Below are positions 1 to 7,855 of a stretch of 64,000 bases of DNA, piece by piece. The stretch is from DASXVX01 sp036504075 (GTDB taxonomy: Bacteria; Bacillota; Sulfobacillia; Symbiobacteriales; Symbiobacteriaceae). The notes beneath the pieces were generated by a model. It saw only the letters and a program-made list of their open reading frames with translations, made no database searches and had not been told where the DNA came from. A program made the position numbers and the translations under genes. The DNA lies in assembly GCA_036504075.1 (NCBI GenBank), contig DASXVX010000072.1:69024-133023 (forward strand), read 5' to 3'. How positions within the stretch are numbered: the stretch's first letter is position 1; the number at the start of each line of letters is the position of its first letter.

Positions 1-450
1 GTCGTGGTGATGGGTCCGAGCGACGTGGTTCGCACCAATGCTCTGGTAGACACCGGCAGCTCCGCGAGCAGTGTAGACGAGCATGTGCTCCAGCGGATCG
101 GCGCTCTGCGTCAGGGCACCACCCGGATTGTGACTGTCACCGGCCCGTCCCAGGTGCCTGTATACCGGGCGCAGGTCCAGACCGAGGCGGGCACGCTGCT
201 CGTCGATCACCTCGACGAAATCCTGGGTGACCACTTGCCCGGCGACGTTCAGGTGCTGCTCGGCCGGGACGCTCTGGCCCAGTTGAATTTCACATACGAC
301 GGCGGCGGCGTTTGGACAATGGGCACCCATCGCGACGACGGGTGTCACCGGCCGTCGCTCCTGGGCCTCGCCGGGGCAGTCGCCGGTGGTCATCTAGTCG
401 CAACGGGCATCATGCTGATGCTGGCCGGGGTGCTGGTACGTCGACGGTAA
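1..450 (+). CDS. retropepsin-like aspartyl protease with C-terminal membrane anchor (5' end outside window)
   Basis: Likely a membrane-anchored aspartic peptidase. Counting from the GTG at base 4, an ALVDTGSS motif lies at residues 13-20 (catalytic Asp16) and a second retropepsin signature, VLLGRD, at about 84-89. These are the two hallmarks of single-domain retropepsin-like proteases, which act as homodimers. Residues about 120-143 form a hydrophobic segment followed by RRR, a tail anchor. The reading frame is open to base 1 and the first beta strand seems to start upstream, so the gene is probably truncated by the window edge. It lies in front of two small rightward genes and opposite the structural operon. 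A role in virion maturation is inference; a host-like housekeeping protease is the alternative. Confidence 0.7.
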   Translation, partial: VVVMGPSDVVRTNALVDTGSSASSVDEHVLQRIGALRQGTTRIVTVTGPSQVPVYRAQVQTEAGTLLVDHLDEILGDHLPGDVQVLLGRDALAQLNFTYDGGGVWTMGTHRDDGCHRPSLLGLAGAVAGGHLVATGIMLMLAGVLVRRR

Positions 451-465
451 TTTGGAGGGAGACAT

Positions 466-765
466 ATGCTCAAACGCAGACGGGCAGAACCGGCTCATGA
501 TCTGGCAGCCAACTGTCACGTTGAGGACCGGCGGCCGTGTGATATCGCTGTTTCAGTCGGATATGCCCGCGACCTGGCCCGGGATGCTGGTATTCCGGCG
601 CCCGAGCTGGACCGGCTGCTGGCGACCGGTGCCTACCATGACGAGGGCGAAATCAAACAGGCCCTCCAGGCGACTCGAAGCCGCCTGCCTGATTCGGCAC
701 GCGGCGAGGCCGACGCTGTGATCGGCTATCTCTGGCCCGCGGCGGCAGCGAAAAAGGGCGGCTAG
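466..765 (+). CDS. small conserved-looking protein of unknown function
   Basis: A 99-residue soluble protein with no family I recognise. The ATG is preceded by GGAGGGAGACAT, a strong ribosome binding site, 16 bases after the stop of the protease gene, so the two are probably co-transcribed. The N-terminus is basic (MLKRRR), the middle is predicted helical and the end is Ala/Lys rich. No transmembrane segment or metal motif is visible. Confidence 0.6.
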   Translation: MLKRRRAEPAHDLAANCHVEDRRPCDIAVSVGYARDLARDAGIPAPELDRLLATGAYHDEGEIKQALQATRSRLPDSARGEADAVIGYLWPAAAAKKGG

Positions 766-774
766 TTTCCAGCC

Positions 775-780
775 TATAAT
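775..780 (+). promoter_or_regulatory. candidate -10 element for the small basic-protein gene
   Basis: A consensus TATAAT lies 31 bases upstream of the GTG at 812. No convincing -35 hexamer sits 17 bases further up, so the promoter is tentative. Confidence 0.35.
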
Positions 781-811
781 AAGCCCAGAAACGTTGAAGG
801 AGGGGAATTGC

Positions 812-937
812 GTGGCTAAGACCGATTTCCAGAAGTGTGTCGCCGAGAAGATTCGCGGCAAGGGTGGGAGCCAGTCTGCCGTTCAGAACCGCCTCGGCAA
901 GGCGGCCAAGGGGTGCGCCAAGAAGCACGGCAAGTAG
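812..937 (+). CDS. 41-residue lysine-rich basic protein
   Basis: A short reading frame starting with GTG after AAGGAGGGGAATTGC, an excellent ribosome binding site, and ending at TAG 935-937. The product begins MAKTDFQKCVAEK and is very rich in Lys, Arg and Gly with two Cys residues. Such peptides often bind nucleic acid, but no family is recognised. It is followed at once by a strong rightward terminator, which supports it as a real transcribed gene, with its own candidate promoter at 775. Confidence 0.6.
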   Translation: MAKTDFQKCVAEKIRGKGGSQSAVQNRLGKAAKGCAKKHGK

Positions 938-965
938 CCGAATTGGCGCTCCACATCTCCAACGC

Positions 966-1006
966 ACAGCCCCCGGAGTTACTCCGGGGGCTGTGCCTTT
1001 TCTTCT
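966..1006 (+). terminator. rho-independent terminator
   Basis: A 12-bp GC-rich inverted repeat (966-977 and 983-994) with a 5-base loop is followed by CCTTTTCTTCT. It ends the rightward unit 1-937 and overlaps the last codons of the opposing methyltransferase gene. Confidence 0.75.
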
Positions 1007-1713
1007 GCCTGGTCAGTGGCGATTAACGCGAACTGCGCCCCGACCCGCTTCATACGGGCCAGTGCGCCCGCTAAGTTGCCCGGATCCAGCTCCCAACCGA
1101 CAAAGCGCCTCCCTGTCCTCCAGCATGCCTCGGCGACAGGCGCAGACCCCATAAAGGGATCGATCACGCGGTCGCCCCGATCTGTGAACGGGACCATGGC
1201 CCGAGTAACCAGGTCGACCGGCTTCTCGCAAACATGGAGCCGCTTATTCGTAGGTGGGCGAGGAATGGGCCAGATATCTGGCGGCCGATGAGCTGGTATC
1301 GGCGGGGGCCGATGTCCATTAATCATGAGATAGACAAACTCATGCCGCGATCGGACCCAGTATCCCGGTCCAATATGCACCTTGTCCCAGACGATGCAGG
1401 CCTTCAGGGTAAAGTGAGCCTTGAGCACCGGAAGGATCTGATCGGATGTCGACCACCCGCCGCAAACATGCAGCACCGCCCCGGGTTTCAATAGTCGTTG
1501 CAACTGGCCGAAGGCGGCGTCCATCAACTCCTGGTACTGTGACACCGGCAAATGGTCATTTCGGACACCTGGGAGTAAGTTCTTCTTCCGGTGGCCCGAC
1601 TGATAATTAACGTTGTAAGGCGGATCCGTGAAACAGTAGTCAAAGCTACGATCAGGCAACAGCCGCATCCCGCTGATGCAATCCCCGAGATGTAGATGTA
1701 TATCAGATTCCAT
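979..1713 (-). CDS. DNA adenine/cytosine-N4 methyltransferase (orphan)
   Basis: A 244-residue S-adenosylmethionine-dependent DNA methyltransferase of the N4/N6 class. The catalytic motif DPPY is at residues 30-33 and the cofactor-binding motif DPFMGS at about 187, the catalytic-before-cofactor order of the beta class. In place of the usual GSGTT the motif reads GSAPV, a variation in the cofactor loop. The start ATG has GGGAGACCTAC upstream. No restriction endonuclease lies beside it, so it is probably a solitary enzyme protecting element DNA or marking it for regulation. It is the last gene of the leftward structural unit. Confidence 0.85.
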   Translation of the reverse strand: MESDIHLHLGDCISGMRLLPDRSFDYCFTDPPYNVNYQSGHRKKNLLPGVRNDHLPVSQYQELMDAAFGQLQRLLKPGAVLHVCGGWSTSDQILPVLKAHFTLKACIVWDKVHIGPGYWVRSRHEFVYLMINGHRPPPIPAHRPPDIWPIPRPPTNKRLHVCEKPVDLVTRAMVPFTDRGDRVIDPFMGSAPVAEACWRTGRRFVGWELDPGNLAGALARMKRVGAQFALIATDQAEEKAQPPE

Positions 1714-1756
1714 CCGTAGGTCTCCCTAGTGTGAGTAGTTCAGAAACCAGTGCGCC

Positions 1757-2806
1757 CTAAAGTGCGCCATCACTTGATGCTCTCGCCCGCTGGGCCATGT
1801 TTGCCAACACCTGCCGGTCGAATGCCACTCGGATCGCCCGATACTCCTGGGCAAGCCCGGCGGCCGTCGCCGGGTCAAGCGGGGGCGTCAGGGCCACCAC
1901 GGCGCCCTGCAGTCGGGCGGCGATGAATTCAAGCGCTGCCAGCTCATAGCTGCTGCTGACGAGCCTGTGACGGGCCTCCCGCATCGTCGGGCCGGCCAGG
2001 CGCGCCTCCTCGTGCTGCGACTCTGGCAGCCCGGCCAGGATGCGCTGCAGCCCCTCAGGGGACAGGATCATGCGCTCGGCATAGTTCATGCAGTCCTCGG
2101 TCAGCCGGACCCGCCTGGCAACCTCCTGGCGGTCTGCGTCGGTTGCTCGGGGGGACCTGGCGAAGCGGAGCGCCTCGTCCACGGATGCCCAGGCCAGGAC
2201 GACGTGGCGGGGCGCCGCCGGCGTCCTGGCGATCAGGGCACGCACCTGGGGCGTAATCGCTTCGATCGCCGCCCGGTCATCCGGCCGGGCCCTCTGCATT
2301 TTCGGCGGCTCCCAGTCCAGGGCGTCCATGATGGCGGCCTCCCCCACCACCCGGGCGAACTGCACCCGGGCGCCGCACTCGTCGCTGGCGGAGGCCAGGC
2401 GGGCGCCCTCGTCAGCTGCCACAGCCATTGTCGACAGGTGCGACCGTGTGCAGGGGACGCAGGCGATGGCCAGGTTCTCGACCTCCTCGGCATAGCTGCC
2501 GGCCACGTCTGCCGGTCTCACCGTGGCCGAGGGGCCGGGCGGCGCCGGAGTGAAGGGGAGCGGCGATGGCACGGTGGACATGCTCCCGGGCGAAAGAGAC
2601 GGCAGGATCCGAGCCGGCCCGGGCGCCACCTGCGGGAGCGACGGAAGCGCCGGCAGGCTGCGCAGCTGAGGCAATGCCTGTGACGTCATATGTGACGTCG
2701 ATTGTGACGGCTCCTGGTCATTGCCGCTGCCCCTGCGAGCCCCCCTGAGGCTCAGGAGGCCGCCGGCCAGGCCCATCAGCGGGAGAAACGGGTTCTGCTG
2801 CGACAT
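1757..2806 (-). CDS. proline-rich protein with CxPCxxxHL motif, unknown function
   Basis: A 349-residue protein. Residues about 2-25 are mildly hydrophobic and Gly/Leu rich, about 40-100 are a Pro/Ser-rich linker, and the rest is helical. The helical part begins with CVPCTRSHLSTMAVAADEG, a Cys-x-x-Cys-x(3)-His pattern that could bind metal or form a disulfide. I do not recognise the family. It follows the 119-residue gene by 6 bases, so the two are probably translated together. A virion or membrane-associated protein is inferred from its position only. Confidence 0.7.
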   Translation of the reverse strand: MSQQNPFLPLMGLAGGLLSLRGARRGSGNDQEPSQSTSHMTSQALPQLRSLPALPSLPQVAPGPARILPSLSPGSMSTVPSPLPFTPAPPGPSATVRPADVAGSYAEEVENLAIACVPCTRSHLSTMAVAADEGARLASASDECGARVQFARVVGEAAIMDALDWEPPKMQRARPDDRAAIEAITPQVRALIARTPAAPRHVVLAWASVDEALRFARSPRATDADRQEVARRVRLTEDCMNYAERMILSPEGLQRILAGLPESQHEEARLAGPTMREARHRLVSSSYELAALEFIAARLQGAVVALTPPLDPATAAGLAQEYRAIRVAFDRQVLANMAQRARASSDGAL

Positions 2807-2812
2807 GGATCA

Positions 2813-3172
2813 TCACCCCGCAATGGGAGGCTCAGGGGTAGTCTCAGCCGGAGTTGCTGGGGCGGGCGCACCTTCTGCCTTATCGTCCGACGTGCCGGTG
2901 ACTTTCATGGACCGAACCATCTTCTGCATCTGCTCCATGAGGGCGTCGACAACGGCTCCCCGGGAGACAGGGTTGCACATGCCGGCAGCCATTTGGCCGG
3001 TAATGTTTACGGAAACGTCCAGCAGGGTCACCTGAGCCTTCTGGAAGGACCCCTTCATGGTAATCTGGTTCGTGTCCTGGTTCATCTGCAGTTCGGCATG
3101 GATCTGAGTCTCATTCCAACGGTAGTCGAGGGCACCCTCATCCAAGGTACGGGTCTCAGCATTCTGCTCCAC
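2813..3172 (-). CDS. small acidic protein, unknown function
   Basis: A 119-residue protein. The GTG at 3172 is chosen because GGAGGTG lies 6 bases before it; a TTG at 3187 overlaps that site. The N-terminal 60 residues are beta-rich (ETQIHAELQMNQDTNQITMK), the C-terminus is an Ala/Pro/Thr tail. It opens the leftward pair with the CxPC protein and starts back to back with the rightward recombinase. Confidence 0.6.
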   Translation of the reverse strand: MEQNAETRTLDEGALDYRWNETQIHAELQMNQDTNQITMKGSFQKAQVTLLDVSVNITGQMAAGMCNPVSRGAVVDALMEQMQKMVRSMKVTGTSDDKAEGAPAPATPAETTPEPPIAG

Positions 3173-3215
3173 GTACGCCACCTCCAACGGTATTGGTTCG
3201 ATTCCAGTATCCTAG

Positions 3216-4085
3216 ATGGTGGAGGCGATGAAATTGACTGCCGCTGAAGCACTCGCACGTTATGAACGGGAGGCCGGGCCAAAATTCGCGGCCATCGTGG
3301 AGCGGTACCTGCGCTGGGGCGGTACCCAGGCTGATGCTGCATTCGCCCGGTACCTGCGCCACCTGGAACAGGAGGAGCACCTGGCGCCGGGCACAGTGGA
3401 CCTGCACCGCCGGACTATCCAGGCGTTCTACCGGCATTTCCGCCAGGAATCGCCGCAAGTGCGCGGATGGCACTACGATCCGCATGACGCGTCCCGGCCG
3501 GCGCTGAGTTCGGACCTGATCACTCGCCTGATCCAGGCGGCCCGAGGCGGCGACCTGACCGGCCGGCAGAGTGCCCTCCTGGCCATGTCGAGCACATACG
3601 GGATGCGCGCAGGGGAACTGGCGGCGCTCGGTCCCGAAGACGTCGACCTGGCCGGCGCCCGGGTGTACATCCGCACACTAAAGGGCGGCACGCCACGCTG
3701 GTGCTGGCTGCCGCCCGAGATCCAACCGTATGTCGATCTGGAATGGTCCCGGTGCACACCCAATAGCGTGGAGAAGACGTTTGATAACCTGTGGTCGGCC
3801 GTCAGCGACATCGAAAAACCGCAGCGAACCAACTGGCATTCTTGCCGGCGGGCGCTCGTGCGCGACCTGGTCGCCGGCGGTGTGCCCGAGGGATCGGTGG
3901 CCAGGTTCCTGCGCTGGGCCAACGGCGGCGCCCGCGGATCGGAAAAAATGGTAGCCCTGTACTCGAAGCCGAGCGATGATGTCGGGGTCGAGGGGGTTAC
4001 CAGGGCCAGAATGGAGGACGAGGGCGGCCGCGAGTTTGATGCGCTGGTCTGGGATTCGCATCCGTATTTACGACTGTGGGTCTGA
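3216..4085 (+). CDS. tyrosine recombinase (second, internal)
   Basis: A phage-integrase-family site-specific recombinase of 289 residues. All catalytic residues are present: Arg131 (GMRAGEL), Lys156 (TLKGG), His208 and Arg211 (HSCRR), Trp234 and nucleophile Tyr249 (ALYSKP), after a short core-binding domain. The start is uncertain: ATG 3216 lacks a ribosome binding site, whereas TTG 3234 has GGAGG 8 bases upstream. It runs against the surrounding leftward structural genes and its end overlaps the transglycosylase gene by 18 bases. Its substrate is unknown. Dimer resolution, inversion of a local segment, or integration of a nested element are all possible; the element's own integrase is more likely the one at 44036. 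Confidence 0.85.
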   Translation: MVEAMKLTAAEALARYEREAGPKFAAIVERYLRWGGTQADAAFARYLRHLEQEEHLAPGTVDLHRRTIQAFYRHFRQESPQVRGWHYDPHDASRPALSSDLITRLIQAARGGDLTGRQSALLAMSSTYGMRAGELAALGPEDVDLAGARVYIRTLKGGTPRWCWLPPEIQPYVDLEWSRCTPNSVEKTFDNLWSAVSDIEKPQRTNWHSCRRALVRDLVAGGVPEGSVARFLRWANGGARGSEKMVALYSKPSDDVGVEGVTRARMEDEGGREFDALVWDSHPYLRLWV

Positions 4086-4688
4086 TTCGCCCTCCAGCTC
4101 CCGGACGCCGGCGATCAGGGCGGCCAGCCCCAGTACGCCGAGCAGGGCGATACCCACCGTAAGCCCGACGCGTGAGAACGAAAACCCGAGGAACGATCCG
4201 GGTTGAGGTAATGGAGCGGCTGACGACTGCCGAGTGGCGGTCACGGCCGCTCTTGCCTGCTCCCAGTAGGACCGCCAGACGCCGTTGCCGTCACCGGCGT
4301 CATGGTCCCCACCATCCTGACTCCACCAGACCGTCCAGGGTCGCAGGGCGCTCAGCGGGTATTCCTGGGCCTCACCAATCAGTACCGACGCCGCCCGGGC
4401 ACAGTTCGCCGGAATCATGAGCCAGGCAGACCAAGCACACGGACTATCCAGCCTGGTGGCCCGGGCCAGGTAGTCGTAGTGAGCGGCCATGTTGAACTGC
4501 CAAAGGCCATAGGAGGCGTACCCCCCGCACTTGTATTGGCTGTCCACCTGCAGGTCGCCGGCCGCATCATCTCGCCAGCCGCTCTCGGCCCCGGCGATTG
4601 CCACCATGACCGTCGGGAGATCCATGCCGCCGACGGTCCGACCATCCCACCGGGCGACAGCCGCGGTAGCTGCATTCTGGATCGACAT
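4068..4688 (-). CDS. membrane-anchored lytic transglycosylase / lysozyme-like protein
   Basis: A 206-residue muramidase-like protein. Residues 26-75 match the lysozyme-like transglycosylase fold: VMVAIAGAESGW with likely catalytic Glu35, then YASYGLWQFN. A single hydrophobic helix near residues 176-197 and a short charged tail anchor it in a membrane. Such an enzyme opens peptidoglycan locally during entry or exit. In tailless membrane-containing phages the comparable enzyme is a virion membrane protein, which fits the many membrane proteins upstream in this operon. It follows the 319-residue gene after 3 bases. Confidence 0.8.
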   Translation of the reverse strand: MSIQNAATAAVARWDGRTVGGMDLPTVMVAIAGAESGWRDDAAGDLQVDSQYKCGGYASYGLWQFNMAAHYDYLARATRLDSPCAWSAWLMIPANCARAASVLIGEAQEYPLSALRPWTVWWSQDGGDHDAGDGNGVWRSYWEQARAAVTATRQSSAAPLPQPGSFLGFSFSRVGLTVGIALLGVLGLAALIAGVRELEGESDPQS

Positions 4689-4691
4689 GGG

Positions 4692-5651
4692 CTATCCCTC
4701 CGGTTTCGTGGGCCGGTGGAGGAGCAGGGCGGCGCCAGCTACGAGGGCCAGGCCACCGCCGATCAGGGCGACTCGCTCGGCTGGCGACCGGCTGCCCCAC
4801 CAGGTCGATGGATGATCAGATGAGCTGGCGGGCGCCGGCGGAATGCCAGCATCAGGAGGAGTTCCGGTTCCGGGGTCATTGCCAGTGGTTGGCGGAATGT
4901 CAGGCGGTACCCAGGGAGGACCCTCGGGCGTTCCGCCGCCGGCCGGATTCCAATACGGGAGGGCCAGCAGCCAGTGGATGAACCGGGCGTAGCCCTCAGG
5001 AGTCACGCACGGGCCATCGGGGCGGCCATAGGCCCAAATGTACCAGCCCTTTCCGACTCGGATGGCAAAACTCGCGTACGTATACTGGTCAAAGCCGCCC
5101 CATTTTTCTCCCGACGCCCGTTCCTCGCTGAGGTTCGGCCAAAACCCGCCACCATCGGCCAGCAGATCATCCTGCCAGGGCGCTACCAAGAGGTCGGTGT
5201 TGATCGACAGACCGACCGGGTACCGGTAGCGCGTCTGGTGCGGCGGTTCGAAGGCCAGCAGCGGCGTTATGCGGCCGTCAGCACCAGTGGGCTGCGAACC
5301 GGCTAACAGCCGATTGTTGGCTGCACGGACGAACTGGGCAAAACGCCCCGACTCCCAGATGATTGGCTGACCGAACGTCCACCATTCCGCCTTGTAGTAG
5401 AGCGGCCAACCACAGTAGTCAATCCAGATTGTAGGCCGGCCGCCCCCGGTCTTGAGAGTGGAGGCCAGATCCTCCGGCCGCCGGTCTATGACCTGCCCAT
5501 TCTCATTTAGAAGGATGTTGTAACCGGCCAGCAGCGAATCCTGCGCCAGAAGGGCATAGAGCCTGCCCCAACTGTCGTCGCTGGCCGTAGTGTTACCGTC
5601 GTAGAGCGGGATGGCGAGACTACGATACTGGTTCAAGATTTGGATGGACAC
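4692..5651 (-). CDS. tail-anchored surface protein with Pro/Gly linker
   Basis: A 319-residue protein starting with GTG after GAGAGGGGGG. Residues 1-225 form an aromatic-rich globular domain (many Trp and Tyr, for example WIDYCGWPLYYKAEWW), about 230-280 is a Pro/Gly/Thr linker and about 290-311 is a membrane helix followed by a basic tail. That is a stalked ectodomain on a C-terminal anchor. The globular part may be an enzyme or a binding domain; I cannot name the family. It shares the MSIQ opening with the next gene. Confidence 0.7.
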   Translation of the reverse strand: MSIQILNQYRSLAIPLYDGNTTASDDSWGRLYALLAQDSLLAGYNILLNENGQVIDRRPEDLASTLKTGGGRPTIWIDYCGWPLYYKAEWWTFGQPIIWESGRFAQFVRAANNRLLAGSQPTGADGRITPLLAFEPPHQTRYRYPVGLSINTDLLVAPWQDDLLADGGGFWPNLSEERASGEKWGGFDQYTYASFAIRVGKGWYIWAYGRPDGPCVTPEGYARFIHWLLALPYWNPAGGGTPEGPPWVPPDIPPTTGNDPGTGTPPDAGIPPAPASSSDHPSTWWGSRSPAERVALIGGGLALVAGAALLLHRPTKPEG

Positions 5652-5672
5652 CTGGCGCCCCCCTCTCAGAAA

Positions 5673-6212
5673 TTACCCGAGAGTCGAACCTCTGGCCAGA
5701 GCACTGCGCGGGCCGGCGCCGGCCGCATTCAAGGCCTCGATGCTGACCGAGTAGGGCGAGTTCCATGCCAACCCAGCGATGTCAACGCTCGTGCCGATCG
5801 TGGTGGCCACAACCTGCTCCGGGGTGGATTGATATGCCGGATGAATAACCCGATACAGGGCCGCCCCGGGCACCGGCTGCCATGCCACGCGCACGGCGCT
5901 GGTAGAAATGCCGGTGACCGATACGCCGGTGGGTGCTGCCGGCAGGGTAGGCAGGGACGGCGCTGGAGTCACCGGGGGCGGGGTGACGGGGAACGGCGTG
6001 CCGGAAGGCGGAAGCGGAGTGATGGGGTTAGGGATGACCGGAGACGGAGTCACCGGAGTGGAGCCGGTATACGGCGGCGGGGTCATGGGCAAGGTCCCAC
6101 CGGCTGCCGGAATGCCGGCATTCTGGCGCTTAATAAGCAGAAATGCACCAGCACCCACAGCCACAGCGGCTGCCGCTGCTGCTCCTATCGTCAACAGGTC
6201 TTGTTTCAACAT
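5673..6212 (-). CDS. membrane-stalked fibronectin type III protein
   Basis: A protein of about 179 residues. An N-terminal membrane helix (Ala-rich, ending FLLIKRQ) is followed by a Pro/Thr-rich stalk of about 60 residues and a C-terminal FnIII domain with the typical opening APTGVSVTGISTSAVRVAW and a later YSVSIEALNAAG strand. FnIII domains on phage structural proteins usually contact cell-surface carbohydrate, so a host-recognition spike is plausible. ATG 6212 follows AGAGGTG closely; a GTG lies 6 bases earlier. Confidence 0.75.
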   Translation of the reverse strand: MLKQDLLTIGAAAAAAVAVGAGAFLLIKRQNAGIPAAGGTLPMTPPPYTGSTPVTPSPVIPNPITPLPPSGTPFPVTPPPVTPAPSLPTLPAAPTGVSVTGISTSAVRVAWQPVPGAALYRVIHPAYQSTPEQVVATTIGTSVDIAGLAWNSPYSVSIEALNAAGAGPRSALARGSTLG

Positions 6213-6276
6213 AATCACCTCTGTGAAAATGGCGGGCTACCCGCCGAACTGATCGGTCCGGGCTCAAGGCTACCTC

Positions 6277-7182
6277 TCAGACCCGTACATACGCACCGTT
6301 GACGACCTTGGCGGGACCGCCCGGCTGTACCTGTCCGCTCCGGAGAACCGTGACGAAAGTGGGTGTGCCGGCGATGATCCGGACCTCTCTGGACACCGGC
6401 TCGCTCGGATCACCAGCAATTTCCGGCTTGCCGCTGATTGCACTGATATAGGTCGGTGCGGGCGGCGGGGACGGAGCGGTTGGCTTCGCTACGGCGGGCG
6501 GAGGAGGCGAAAGCGGCAGCGCCACAGATGCTGCAGATCCGGTCCGAGAAGTGGCCGCAGCACCTGGCTGAGTGGTGGAGATCAACCCGAGCACACGGCG
6601 TTCTACATCGTTCAGGGCTGCGACCAGGGCCGGATCAGCTCGCACCTGCTGTGGGTTTAACAGCTTCTTGGTCCCGTCCTTGTATTGAATCGTCAGCGTG
6701 CCGTCAGCCGCCATGCTGCGCCCGACAGAAGGATTGGTCTGTGGCCCGGTGATCAACTGGCCGGTGATAGAGTCCACCCACCCGCTAACGCGCCCCGTCG
6801 TCTGTTCGTACTCAGCCCGCGAATATGCCTTGGATTCGCCCACGCGGTAGAAGTAGCCGCCGGAGTTGTACCAGTCGCCTGGCATCTGGCCGAGAATGGC
6901 CTTGGCGGCCTGGTCGTTTGTCGCCTTCTGCTCAGGCGTTGCCGGGACCGGCGCCGGTACGCTCGACCCCGGCACGAACGGTGTCAGCGGTGCGGGCTGG
7001 ACCTGCTGCGGGACAACCGGCTGCACCGGCATGGCCGCGGGCGGAACCTGGGCAAGAATGATCTGCGGAGCCGCCTGGTCAGTTGACGAACCACCCTTGC
7101 GGCCCAGCACGAGTGCCAGCGCGCCGCCCAGAACGCCTACCGCCGCCGCCCCGGCGACGCCCACTACTGCACTGCTTTTCAT
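6277..7182 (-). CDS. N-terminally membrane-anchored structural-type protein
   Basis: A 301-residue protein with ATG after GGAGGGAGGGATCCGT. A membrane helix of about 22 residues opens the protein, followed by a Pro/Val/Gln linker, a folded segment around residues 95-190 (GDWYNSGGYFYRVGES) and a second Pro-rich linker leading to a beta-rich C-terminal module of about 55 residues. Not recognised. The helix-stalk-globule layout matches three neighbouring genes, suggesting a set of membrane-inserted virion proteins. Confidence 0.7.
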   Translation of the reverse strand: MKSSAVVGVAGAAAVGVLGGALALVLGRKGGSSTDQAAPQIILAQVPPAAMPVQPVVPQQVQPAPLTPFVPGSSVPAPVPATPEQKATNDQAAKAILGQMPGDWYNSGGYFYRVGESKAYSRAEYEQTTGRVSGWVDSITGQLITGPQTNPSVGRSMAADGTLTIQYKDGTKKLLNPQQVRADPALVAALNDVERRVLGLISTTQPGAAATSRTGSAASVALPLSPPPPAVAKPTAPSPPPAPTYISAISGKPEIAGDPSEPVSREVRIIAGTPTFVTVLRSGQVQPGGPAKVVNGAYVRV

Positions 7183-7290
7183 ACGGATCCCTCCCTCCGA
7201 GATAACGGAAACCCTCTCCACGAGCATAGCCGCTCTCGGAGAGGGGAGCGGGGACTGCCGCTCTGCCACCGGGCGGTCAGACCGTCGCAA

Positions 7291-7324
7291 GAAACAAAAA
7301 CAGCCCGGCCACGTGGCCAGGCTG
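7291..7324 (-). terminator. rho-independent terminator inside the structural block
   Basis: A GC-rich hairpin (7301-7324) is followed on the minus strand by TTTTTGTTT. It lies between the 160-residue and 301-residue genes, so the structural block is split into at least two transcripts or partially attenuated here. Confidence 0.75.
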
Positions 7325-7344
7325 CTGTTGAGCGCCCTCAGACG

Positions 7345-7827
7345 CTATCTCCTCATGGCGGGCATTGGCGCTGACATGATCTGGGCAACGGGCAGGGCCG
7401 GCCTTGGTCTGATCTCGTCGTAAGTGTCGACCTTTTCCACGGCATCCATACCGGTGCGCTGGGCCAACCTTGCGAGGGCAGCCAAGGCCGGACCGTTCGT
7501 CCGGAAGTACTCGTCCACCTGCACGCCTGGCCGGGCCTTCAGCCGATAGGTGAACTTGTACAGGTACCACATCTGACCGCCGCTGGGGATCTGCACGACC
7601 GTCGGGTTCGACAGCGTGCCGGGCGCCGGGACCGGTGGCATCGGCTGCATGGATCGGTTGACCGGGGCTGGGAACGGCATGATGGTCGCTCGCCGCTGAT
7701 CAGCCGCCGCGACGGCTCCCGCCTGGGTCTTCGGCGTGGACAGCAGCCAGGCCAGGAGGCCGACGATACCGGCGACAGCGGCGGCTCCAACGGCCAGCGA
7801 CGTTCCAGTCGACGTTCCAGTCTTCAT
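7345..7827 (-). CDS. N-terminally membrane-anchored small protein
   Basis: A 160-residue protein with the first ATG preceded by GGAGGTGACGAG. Residues about 8-31 form a membrane helix (LAVGAAAVAGIVGLLAWLL), then a linker, then a compact C-terminal domain (WYLYKFTYRLKARPG). No family is recognised. The gene is followed directly by a terminator, marking the end of a transcript. Confidence 0.7.
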   Translation of the reverse strand: MKTGTSTGTSLAVGAAAVAGIVGLLAWLLSTPKTQAGAVAAADQRRATIMPFPAPVNRSMQPMPPVPAPGTLSNPTVVQIPSGGQMWYLYKFTYRLKARPGVQVDEYFRTNGPALAALARLAQRTGMDAVEKVDTYDEIRPRPALPVAQIMSAPMPAMRR

Positions 7828-7855
7828 CTCGTCACCTCCAGAGGGAGCGTAAGGC

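Noticed and set aside
3110..3210. possible full tRNA gene near the internal recombinase
   Set aside because: Only the T-arm-like part fits; no matching 5' acceptor strand or anticodon arm was found.
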